From contig JALQPE010000083.1 of NCBI GenBank assembly GCA_030407315.1, positions 186,001 to 250,000 on the forward strand: a stretch of DNA of 64,000 bases, in the 5' to 3' direction. The position numbers and the translations under genes are program-made. Shown piece by piece: positions 48,668 to 56,735 of the stretch. Within the stretch, counting starts at the first letter, position 1, and each line of letters starts with the position of its first letter. This stretch comes from Asparagopsis taxiformis. Its lineage: Eukaryota > Rhodophyta > Florideophyceae > Bonnemaisoniales > Bonnemaisoniaceae. The notes under the pieces were generated by a model that was not told where the DNA came from, did not search any database, and saw only the letters and a program-made list of their open reading frames with translations.

Positions 48668-49219
48668 TACGTTTGTAGTTACAGTGTTGTATAGAAAATT
48701 GTCGTTTTCCGAGTACAGGTTCGCTTCACACGGACTTTGAGAATTTTGAACGAGATTCATCACTCATGATAGTCATGCCTCATGCGTGGTATAGTGAGTT
48801 GTAAATGATTTGCTCTGTAAATGCGTCCTGCGGAACAAGTTCTGGAAGATGGACAAAGCGTACGGCGCTGTACCATAGGTACGTCGAGTAGTTGGAAATT
48901 ACTGTATGTATGTTTCCACAAGTCCAGCAGTGTGAAACACGTGCAAGCTACAACGGTTCGCACTGGTACGTCATGGTCGGGTTAGGTAACAATCTGCAGC
49001 ACTAGTGCAAAGTATATCATTTTTTCCACTGGCCAGTTGGAACATGAACAAGTGTGAGTTGGAGAGCGACAGAAGCTATGATCAGCGGACGCCATGATAA
49101 TTCCTACATTATTGCTCACAAGTTGCCGCCGCAATGGACACGGAATTTGCTTGCAGTTAAAAAGTCATATGCGACAGGCGTTCAACCGTGTATTGACTAC
49201 AATTTACAAGAAAAGTTAG
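48668..49219. other. Convergent gap, C2 protein / MAD2 copy B
   Basis: 552 bases with no gene supported. A G-box CACGTG lies near 48938-48943. Confidence 0.45.
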
Positions 49220-49876
49220 CTACGGCAACGCGTCATCCTTTGCATACGACACCGATGCATCTACCTTGTGAACCGCAGTCGAAAACGATCGCAGCATCAC
49301 CTCCCCCTTCTCCTTGATCGTCCGCGGCCCACTCTCCTCCCACGTCGTAGGCGTCTCCGTATCCTCCTTTGTATAAATCAACATGTCAAACGAGCACGCC
49401 TCCTCCAACAACGGTAGAAACGTCACACTCGCCGTAATCTGTCTCACAACCGCCTGAATCTCCCCCATTATCTGCTTTTCACTCTTCCCCCCATCCCCAC
49501 CCCCACCACCTGATCCAGCCTCGTTTCCGGCAACGCTTCCACCCTCCCCCTCCTCCACTTTCCCCACATCAAACGCCCACCGCTCCAGCACAACCCCCGT
49601 CGCCACAGACGCAATCACCACCACAACCCGCTGCAGTTGTGACAGCTCCAGCCAGTGGCGCATCTGCGTCAGCACCGAATCGAGGTACTGTTTGACGCCT
49701 GGATCGGTGGACACCAGCATGGTCATTCCGTACTTTTGGACGCGGACAAAGGTCTCTGGGGCGTAGATGCCGCGTTGGAAGAGGAGGGTGTTGACGCCGT
49801 AGGCGAAGAATTCTGTGACGAGCTCTGCGGATCCATTGAGTGAAATGGAATGTTGATGCGGGCTATCAGTGGTCAT
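49220..49876 (-). CDS. MAD2: MAD2 spindle-checkpoint protein (HORMA domain), copy B
   Basis: A 218-residue second MAD2, the same length as copy A. All HORMA motifs and the safety belt are intact, as is the Gly-rich loop insert. It differs at the ends (MTTDSP against MANNNP, and KDDALP against KDDSLA) and by one Ala-to-Thr change inside the near-identical tract. The ATG opening MTTDSPHQHS aligns with copy A; the frame extends upstream but without conservation. Both copies keep open, unbroken frames, so both are probably expressed. This copy is divergent from CDC23/APC8 and shares with it a promoter that holds a full E2F palindrome at 50220-50231. Confidence 0.92.
   Translation of the reverse strand: MTTDSPHQHSISLNGSAELVTEFFAYGVNTLLFQRGIYAPETFVRVQKYGMTMLVSTDPGVKQYLDSVLTQMRHWLELSQLQRVVVVIASVATGVVLERWAFDVGKVEEGEGGSVAGNEAGSGGGGGDGGKSEKQIMGEIQAVVRQITASVTFLPLLEEACSFDMLIYTKEDTETPTTWEESGPRTIKEKGEVMLRSFSTAVHKVDASVSYAKDDALP
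49236..49862. repeat. Gene-conversion-like tract, MAD2 copy B
   Basis: Partner of 42121-42747: 627 bases, five mismatches, constant offset of 7115 with no gaps. Confidence 0.9.
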
Positions 49877-50444
49877 GATGGATTGACAACGGCTGTTTGG
49901 TGCGGCCGAAGATCGCAAGCGGATAGTCAATATACAGCAGCAGTATGAGGAGGATCTGTGAGTTTTTGGAGTGGATTTTTGGATTGTAAATTTTGTTTGT
50001 TGGTCGGAACAAGGATGCACCGCGCGCACGCACCGTGTCTACGTGATCCAACACAATGGCAGGACAAGAGCTGACGAGGTGACGAGCGTGCCGTACGGAG
50101 GCGGTGCAATTGAACAACTAGTCTCGAGTCAGTCGAGCGGTGGCCGGCGGGGCGAGGCGAGGCGGAGCTGGCAACTCAGCTGGGCGCGGTCAGGTGGGCG
50201 AGTAGGAGGCAACAAGATTTTTGGCGCCAAATACAGACGGCCGCTTATTACTACTCATCGTTTAATTCACTAATATTTGTGCTGTCATGACGTTGCTTCA
50301 TCGTACAGTAACTCTAGTTGGGCACAACAACTCTTCATCAACACTGCAGTGCTCATTTGCAACCGTCACACACAAACCCGTCCACTCTACATTCTGCCCC
50401 CAATCTCCCCATTGAATGTCTCTTCCCCTCTAACACGCTTCGAT
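49877..50444. other. Divergent promoter region, MAD2 copy B / CDC23
   Basis: 568 bases between two divergent cell-cycle genes, GC-rich around 50120-50190 with purine-rich gaggcgagg-like sequence, and the E2F palindrome. A longer non-ATG extension of the CDC23 frame runs through the last 170 bases and is treated as leader. Confidence 0.55.
50220..50231. promoter_or_regulatory. E2F/DP palindrome between MAD2 copy B and CDC23/APC8
   Basis: TTTGGCGCCAAA, the full symmetrical E2F/DP consensus, in the 568-base divergent promoter (49877-50444). It lies 344 bases from the MAD2 start and 214 bases from the CDC23 start. E2F/DP factors drive cell-cycle genes in animals, plants and algae; use here is inferred from motif and context. 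Confidence 0.6.
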
Positions 50445-52148
50445 ATGGATCGCCCGTTGAACACCCTTGAAGCAATTCGAGACGACTCAACTCCATCCAA
50501 GCTCGCCCACGCCATCGAGCAACTCAATTCGCGCGGCCTCGTGCAGTCTGCCGGCTGGTCTGCTGAGATGCTGGCTGCTCTGCCTGCTCCAGACCTCACA
50601 CAAAAAGATCTCGACAAAAATTCAACCTCCCAACATGTCCCCTGCCCAAATTACTCCCCCTCCGATCATGTGGCCTCCAGCGCCTACGTCTTGGCCAAAA
50701 GCTACTTCGATTCCCGCCAATATAGACGCACCGCTTGCACCCTCGAGAATATCAACAACCCCAGGGCTGTCTTTCTCAGATTGTACGCCCTATTCTTGGC
50801 CGGCGAGCGAAGAAAGGAAGAAGAGAGACAGGAACTTGCAGATTGGACTGAACCAGCCAATCTCGAGCTTGAAATGATCAGAGAGGAACTATCCAAACTC
50901 CAAGCTTCCGATAAACTCGACGCACACTTGTGGTACTTGCAGGGCGTCGTACTCAAGCGCCTCACTCTCAAGGACGCCGCCAAGCTCGCCTTTCGCAATA
51001 GCATCAACGCTTTTCCATACAACTGGGGCGCATGGCTTGAGTTTTCCCCGTTGTGCCAAACATGGGAAGAGGTTTCGCTGCTAAAGCTAGAGAATCACTG
51101 GATGAAAAATATCTTTATGGCACACTTTCTCAACGAAACTGTCGATCCAGAACAAGCAAAAGAAATTTACGAAGCGATGATTGCTATAGTGCCAAAGTCC
51201 AGGTACTTGAAGGGTCAACTCGCTCTAGCACTCTACAATATGCGTCTCTTCGATGAAGCACAGCAACTGTACGATGAACTCTTTGAAGAATTTCCAAATT
51301 GTCTTGATGGTGTCGACATTTATTCAAACATTCTGTACGTGAAAGAAGATAAAGTCCAACTAAGTGTCCTGGCAAACAAGTGTATAAAAGTTGACAAGTA
51401 TCGCCTGGAGACATGTTGCGTCATCGGAAATTACTACTCATTGCGCGGCCAGCATGAACAGGCTGTCGGCTATTTCCAACGAGCCCTCAAGCTTAATCGC
51501 GAATACCTCTCCGCGTGGACATTGATGGGACATGAATTTCTGGAAATGAAGAACACTGCAGCTGCAATCGAGGCATATCGAAGAGCGGTAGATATCAATG
51601 CAAAGGATTTCCGGGCCTGGTATGGACTCGGACAAACCTACGAGCTTCTAACTATGCCATTATACACATTGTATTACTATCAAAAAGCTGCAGCGTTGCG
51701 CCCAAGAGATGCGCGCATGTGGTGCGCAGTAGGTCAGACCTTACAGGAGCTCCATAGATGGGACGAAGCCACACGATGCTACGAACGAGCGATCGGCTGT
51801 GACGACCGTGAGGGTCTCGCGCTAGCCAAGCTGGGTTATCTCTACGAACGGATGGCGAGGGATGCGCTGAAAGATGGTCGGCAACAGGAACAAGGTGCAG
51901 TGTTCGCCGAGCGTGCTGCACAATATTATGCAAGCAATCTTGCTCGGAGAGATGAATCGAAATTGGCAGGACAGGAGACTGCAGATGCCCTCAAATTTCT
52001 TGCCGAGCACACGTTTGGTAAGGGACAACATGAGGAGGCGGAAGCATATTGTAAGCGCTTGCTAGATTTCGCTGGCCATGACAAAGACTTTGCTAAAAAA
52101 TTACTACGACAAATACACAGCGAGAGGGAACATGAGAGATGTCCTTGA
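50445..52148 (+). CDS. CDC23: Anaphase-promoting complex subunit CDC23/APC8
   Basis: A 567-residue TPR protein. I start at the ATG opening MDRPLNTLEAIRDD, since the frame upstream has no ATG. The N-terminal part has CDC23 features (SSAYVLAKSYFDSRQYRRTACTLE, FLRLYALFLAGERRKEEE). The rest is tandem TPRs, with strong matches ETCCVIGNYYSLRGQHEQAV, YFQRALKLNREYLSAWTLMGHEFLEMKN and AWYGLGQTYELL with YALYY-like YTLYYYQKA. CDC23 is a scaffold subunit of the APC/C ubiquitin ligase and helps bind CDC20/CDH1 coactivators. Length is normal for the family. The divergent neighbour is MAD2, an inhibitor that acts on the same complex. Confidence 0.93.
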   Translation: MDRPLNTLEAIRDDSTPSKLAHAIEQLNSRGLVQSAGWSAEMLAALPAPDLTQKDLDKNSTSQHVPCPNYSPSDHVASSAYVLAKSYFDSRQYRRTACTLENINNPRAVFLRLYALFLAGERRKEEERQELADWTEPANLELEMIREELSKLQASDKLDAHLWYLQGVVLKRLTLKDAAKLAFRNSINAFPYNWGAWLEFSPLCQTWEEVSLLKLENHWMKNIFMAHFLNETVDPEQAKEIYEAMIAIVPKSRYLKGQLALALYNMRLFDEAQQLYDELFEEFPNCLDGVDIYSNILYVKEDKVQLSVLANKCIKVDKYRLETCCVIGNYYSLRGQHEQAVGYFQRALKLNREYLSAWTLMGHEFLEMKNTAAAIEAYRRAVDINAKDFRAWYGLGQTYELLTMPLYTLYYYQKAAALRPRDARMWCAVGQTLQELHRWDEATRCYERAIGCDDREGLALAKLGYLYERMARDALKDGRQQEQGAVFAERAAQYYASNLARRDESKLAGQETADALKFLAEHTFGKGQHEEAEAYCKRLLDFAGHDKDFAKKLLRQIHSEREHERCP

Positions 52149-52454
52149 AGTAAACTAACTTTAGAACCGCGATCTTTGCACACCATATCCAGGCTGTAGT
52201 TGTCACTGGTTTGAAGCAATGAATATATGGAACGGCCGTCGAAGAAATGCACCAAACTAGAGAGCTATTTCGCGACAAAACCACAGTAAAAGTTTATTAG
52301 AGACAATCCATGCGAACCCGATAGAAATACACACCTATTCGCGAACAGTACTCTCCCTCTTGAAACAGCTCTTCCAATGAGAATGTACCAGGCGCTTCAT
52401 ATCACTTCAACTATGACCAGATCGAAACCGTTAGCGTAGCATAAAGGACAAGTT
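52149..52454. other. Convergent gap, CDC23 / HtrA
   Basis: 306 bases of two 3' ends; no gene seen. Confidence 0.45.
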
Positions 52455-53891
52455 TCACTGACGTGGGTCAATACGCGGATCAATTCCGCCATCTTTTAGA
52501 TATTGATCTCTCTTCAGGGCCGACAAATTTCCCGTTTTCACACCGATATCAATTGGTGCACTGCCGTCTCCGCGAAGCACTTTCATGGAAACAACCTGAC
52601 CAACCCTAGAGCGATCCACAATAGCCTGGACGTCCTTCGCGGAGCGCACGGTTTGTCCGTCAATACCGACGATGACATCATTCCTCCTAACGCCTCCATC
52701 CGCAGCCGGGGACTTTGGAACAACTCGGACAACGAGGGCACCATCTACCTCTGGGACAATGCCGAGTGAGTTGGGATCCTTATTGTTCTGGCGTGCGAGG
52801 TCTGGGGTTATAGAGGCCATTTTGATGCCCACAAAGGCATGGGCTATTGTGTTACCGCGAGCGAGTTCGGAAGCAACGTCCTTTGCGATATCGATTGGGA
52901 TGGCGAAACCGATTGCTTCGGCGTTTGCACGAACGGCAGTGGAGATACCGACAACCTCGCCCCATTGGTTGCAGATCGGACCGCCGGATGAGCCAGGGTT
53001 TAGAGATGCGGAAGTCTGAATCAAATTGAGACGTTTTTCTGGAATGCCAACCTCGGAGGACGATCTGTTGAGAGAGGATACAATTCCCAAGGTTACAGTA
53101 TTATCGAGTCCAACGGGGTTTCCGACTGCAATTACCCAATCGCCCACCTCGAGATCCTTACTGGCACCCAATGGGGCGACGGGGAGTTGCTTGCCATCGG
53201 GGTCCACTTTGACGACAGCTAAATCGAGGAATTCGTCCGAGCCCTTGACGGTACCCTCAAAGCTTCTGCCATCTGTCAATGTAACGGTAACCTTTTGGGC
53301 GCCGCGAACGACATGAGCATTGGTGAGGAGGTATCCATCAGCGGAAATGATAAAGCCGGAACCGAGTCCTCTTTCGAGGCGGGGCTTGGGTTCTGGGAAG
53401 AGTTTTCTGAGTGCGGGGTCTTCGAGGAGTGGGTCGAGTCCCGGGATAGTGGTGGGCTGAATGACGCGCTCTGTATCGATACGGACGACGGAAGTGCCGA
53501 CGGAACGGACGGCGGCGGTGACGAAGGAAGTGGATTCTCTGCGCTCTGGTTGGGCGTTTTTGAAGAGATGGAGGGGGTCTGAACGGGTGGAGAGAGCGGT
53601 GGAGGACTTTTTGGGGGCGGGTTTGGGGGCGGTTTCGCGTGGAACGAGACGGGAGAAAATGCCTGTGCTTGTGGCGGATTTTGTCTCCGAGGACGCGAGG
53701 AGGGTTGGCGGGTGGGCGAGATTGGATAGGAGACGGGCGTGTACTGGGGAGAGGGCTGTGAGAGCGGCGGCGGACAGGGCGTTGAGAGAGTGGGCGAGCG
53801 ATGCGGCCGGGACACGGGGGCGAGCGCGCGGTCTGGTTGCAGACGGTCTGTTGGAGCGGGTTGGGAGCGGAAGCGGATTTAAAAAGGCCAT
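52455..53891 (-). CDS. Plastid HtrA/Deg-type serine protease
   Basis: A 478-residue protease. The ATG opening MAFLNPLPLPTRSNRPS is used; the frame continues upstream only with GTG. Residues 1-120 are a transit peptide with early Phe, followed by Ala/Ser-rich sequence that could hold a thylakoid signal. The trypsin-like domain has the triad His193 (LLTNAHVV), Asp223 (FLDLAVVKVD) and Ser302 (NPGSSGGP). One PDZ domain follows (ADGGVRRNDVIVGIDGQTV). The match is closest to cyanobacterial HhoA/HtrA and plant Deg1/Deg8, which degrade damaged photosystem proteins in the thylakoid lumen. Lumen placement is inference. It is divergent from the MYB gene, with an ACGTG octamer array between. Confidence 0.9.
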   Translation of the reverse strand: MAFLNPLPLPTRSNRPSATRPRARPRVPAASLAHSLNALSAAALTALSPVHARLLSNLAHPPTLLASSETKSATSTGIFSRLVPRETAPKPAPKKSSTALSTRSDPLHLFKNAQPERRESTSFVTAAVRSVGTSVVRIDTERVIQPTTIPGLDPLLEDPALRKLFPEPKPRLERGLGSGFIISADGYLLTNAHVVRGAQKVTVTLTDGRSFEGTVKGSDEFLDLAVVKVDPDGKQLPVAPLGASKDLEVGDWVIAVGNPVGLDNTVTLGIVSSLNRSSSEVGIPEKRLNLIQTSASLNPGSSGGPICNQWGEVVGISTAVRANAEAIGFAIPIDIAKDVASELARGNTIAHAFVGIKMASITPDLARQNNKDPNSLGIVPEVDGALVVRVVPKSPAADGGVRRNDVIVGIDGQTVRSAKDVQAIVDRSRVGQVVSMKVLRGDGSAPIDIGVKTGNLSALKRDQYLKDGGIDPRIDPRQ

Positions 53892-54461
53892 GTCGGCGGG
53901 GTGGTGGTGTGACAAGGACGGTCGACCGAGACGGGGGGGGGGTCGTACGTATCGATTTGGTTTTGTCGATGTATCTGCGAGTTGGAAGAATCTGGAGTAG
54001 ACGGGTAACGTGTCCACGTGTGTACGTGTCTACGTGGCTCCGTGTGTATCGGGAAAAGGAGTTGGTTGCGCGGGGTGGATCGGGAGAGTGACAGTGTTGG
54101 CGGTAGATGGGGCAGCTGGAGAGGGAGTTGTAGCGGGAGCGGCGGCAGGATGAACAAGTCAATAGCGGCAAGTGGCGCAGAGACAAGTCCTGAGCGATGG
54201 ATATATATATATGTAAATAATCGTTGAAAATGTCATGCGCAACGTACAGCAATTGGATTGCGCCAATGCGAACATTGAATGGCATGCCACGGCACAGGCC
54301 AGCAGCCAACACGCTCAGTTTGCACTCACGGAGACCACTTCCTTTGATGCATCACCAACGCATAACAACGCCACTCCCCGTGCCATAATTCACTCGTGTT
54401 GCATCTCACACGCCAACCCACGCGACCATCTTCCCGTTCCCATCCCAGGGTGCGGCGTCGC
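53892..54461. other. Divergent promoter region, HtrA / MYB
   Basis: 570 bases between divergent start codons, with the ACGTG octamer array (54005-54044) and an AT dinucleotide run near 54200-54213. Confidence 0.5.
54005..54044. promoter_or_regulatory. Five tandem octamers with ACGTG core
   Basis: gtaacgtg, tccacgtg, tgtacgtg, tctacgtg and gctccgtg run head to tail without gaps; the first four share the ACGTG core and the last has CCGTG. One unit contains a full G-box CACGTG (54015-54020). ACGT cores bind bZIP and bHLH factors in plants. The array lies 114 bases upstream of the HtrA start codon. Confidence 0.6.
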
Positions 54462-56576
54462 ATGTCGACACAAATGCCATCACCGTCGCCGCCGCGGTCC
54501 GCACCCGCCGCTTCCGACACTCCATCCTCTCCCCCCATCGACCATTCCAAGCCTTCAGAAACCAAATCCGCGACCGTATCCCCATCTGCATCCGACCTTG
54601 CCGTGGACGATCCCGCCGCCCCATCCCTCCCACCGCCATCCGCGACCGTCGAGCCGCCCGTCCCATCCGTCCCGTTGCCCCACCTGCCCCCGGTGCCCAA
54701 GCTCCCCGCCCTACCATCCCAGCCGCAACAACAGCACCAACAGCCGCCACCGCAGCACCCACAGCACCCGCAACCACAGCAACAACAACCGACCCCGCTG
54801 CCGCCGCATTCCGTTCTGCCCTCCCATCCGCACCATGCCCAACCCTATCCGCCAATACACTTTGCGCATCCGCACGTGCCGCCACCACATCCCGCATTCG
54901 TGCCTCACTTTCAGTCCCAGCCCGCCCTGCCGCCTCACACGCACATTTCGCATCCGCCACCGCCCCATGCGACCCATAGCGCCCCGCAGCCGCCTTACAA
55001 GCCCAACGGCGCCGTCCACTCCGAGCCGCTCCAAACACCCGCTCTTCCACACCCAACGCCCCCTGCTTTCATCCCCCATCTCACCTACATGGAGGGCCAA
55101 TTCGCGACTCAGGCCCTGCTCGTGGAGCAGCAGCGTCGCATAAAAGCACTCGAGGCAGAGCTGGCAGCAACCCAGGTGGAAGTCATGCGTCTACGTGCCG
55201 CCGCAAATGCTTCCGCGACCGGCATCCGATCCGCTGTTACAGGCAATGCCGTTCAGCCATCCGATCCATCTCAGCAGTCCAGCGCCGCCCCAGCCCCCCA
55301 TCCCAACGGCTCCACCTCAAACGGTACCGCCAGTGCACACGAAACCGAAGGCAAGAAGGCGTCCAGTAGATATTGGACTGCAGACGAACATCAGCGCTTT
55401 CTCGAAGGTCTTCAGCTTTTCGGCCAAAAAGATATCAAGGCTATTTCTCGTCATGTCGGTACACGATCCGCTACTCAAGTCCGTACACACGCCCAAAAGT
55501 ACTATCTCCGCATTGAGCGAGAGCGTGCCAAAGCCGCAGAGGGCAGCACAACTCCCTGCCCCACTCTAGCCGAAAACACTTCCGAGCAACAACACATCCC
55601 AAATGGCAAACTCGACATGCATGTACAACATCCACCTGCGAGACCCACTCCATCGCATGCATTGCCACCCGCCTCGCGTACATCTGTTGCTCAACTTCCC
55701 CCGAGTTCATCACTCCCACGCCTGGCGGACAGCGATACCGTATCGGCAATGCGCAAAGATAAGCCAACGCTACCGACCGTCAAGAGCGTACTCCCATTAC
55801 CGGAGAAACAAACCTCTATTGCCGCCATCAAGCAAGAATCATCTCTCAGCGATATCGGCAAGCGCCCTGTACAACCACTGAAACGAAGTCCACGCAAACG
55901 TCCCAAAAAACTTGCAAATCATACTGTTCCTCATGGCTCGGCTACTTCAGGCCCGTTTTCGGCGAGTATGACGCACTCCAGCATCTCGAAACCCATCCCC
56001 GCTCCGGCAAACATAAATGCAGCGTCACGACCAGAACATAAGATGCATGGTATGGGTGAACATGCCGGCAGTATGTCCAATTTGAGGGCATTGCTCAAGG
56101 TTCCGACCGATGATCAGCCACAGGCTCCTAGTGCATCCAAACCGCCTACTTTGCGCAGGAATGGTAGTTCGAATTCTGTGCTAGCAGATCTGTCAAAGGG
56201 GGTTGGTGTTTTGTCGAGGTCCAATTCATTCCTTTCGCCAGCTGGGAAGACGGTCACGCGTTCGAATAGTATATTATCGTTGCTAAGCGGTATACCGACA
56301 GCGTTGCGGGATTCACCAAGTACCGAAAGGCTGCTTGGACTGGATAGTGGGGAAGACAAGGTAATGGCAACATTGAAGTCGATGGATCCAAGTAGCAGTG
56401 GTCCGATGAACTCTATTGCGGGACCATCAAATTCTGCGACTAATTCCGTTGGTGCCATGGGCGATCGTTCTTATAGTTTCGGGCAACTACATCACATGGC
56501 TTCTCTTGACGATCTAGAGGACCCTGGCGCAGTGGCACTCGAACTGCAGGAAGAGGGCAAGTGGGCAGACGGATGA
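54462..56576 (+). CDS. MYB-related transcription factor, THAQKYY variant of SHAQKYF type
   Basis: A 704-residue protein. I start at the ATG opening MSTQMPSPSPP; upstream frame has only GTG. Residues 1-215 are Pro/His/Gln-rich and probably an activation region. Residues about 220-250 form a short coiled coil (LLVEQQRRIKALEAELAATQ). The single MYB repeat spans about residues 305-355: SRYWTADEHQRFLEGLQLFG, then DIKAISRHVGTRSATQVRTHAQKYYLR. SHAQKYF-type factors include circadian and sugar-responsive regulators in plants; here Ser is Thr and Phe is Tyr. A basic stretch (KRSPRKRPKK near residue 480) could be a nuclear signal. The Ser-rich C-terminus has no domain I recognise. Confidence 0.85.
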   Translation: MSTQMPSPSPPRSAPAASDTPSSPPIDHSKPSETKSATVSPSASDLAVDDPAAPSLPPPSATVEPPVPSVPLPHLPPVPKLPALPSQPQQQHQQPPPQHPQHPQPQQQQPTPLPPHSVLPSHPHHAQPYPPIHFAHPHVPPPHPAFVPHFQSQPALPPHTHISHPPPPHATHSAPQPPYKPNGAVHSEPLQTPALPHPTPPAFIPHLTYMEGQFATQALLVEQQRRIKALEAELAATQVEVMRLRAAANASATGIRSAVTGNAVQPSDPSQQSSAAPAPHPNGSTSNGTASAHETEGKKASSRYWTADEHQRFLEGLQLFGQKDIKAISRHVGTRSATQVRTHAQKYYLRIERERAKAAEGSTTPCPTLAENTSEQQHIPNGKLDMHVQHPPARPTPSHALPPASRTSVAQLPPSSSLPRLADSDTVSAMRKDKPTLPTVKSVLPLPEKQTSIAAIKQESSLSDIGKRPVQPLKRSPRKRPKKLANHTVPHGSATSGPFSASMTHSSISKPIPAPANINAASRPEHKMHGMGEHAGSMSNLRALLKVPTDDQPQAPSASKPPTLRRNGSSNSVLADLSKGVGVLSRSNSFLSPAGKTVTRSNSILSLLSGIPTALRDSPSTERLLGLDSGEDKVMATLKSMDPSSSGPMNSIAGPSNSATNSVGAMGDRSYSFGQLHHMASLDDLEDPGAVALELQEEGKWADG

Positions 56577-56735
56577 TGTCGTCCGTGGTTGTATTTTCTT
56601 ACTACACTAGTGTACGATTTTCAAACTTGTTTATAAAGTCAGCTTTTTCTTTCGGAACGAGCACTTGTTCGGTGCTTGTTTCGCTGTATACGATCTCAGT
56701 CCCGTTTACTATACAATTGTAGCTGTGACCCGCAT

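Noticed and set aside
53338..54312. A 324-codon minus-strand frame over the HtrA 5' part and promoter
   Set aside because: It is an alternative frame of the HtrA transit-peptide region, rich in Pro/Arg/Ser from GC bias.
54235..55143. A 302-codon frame overlapping the MYB N-terminus
   Set aside because: Another frame of Pro/His/Gln-coding repeats; the MYB frame carries the conserved domain.
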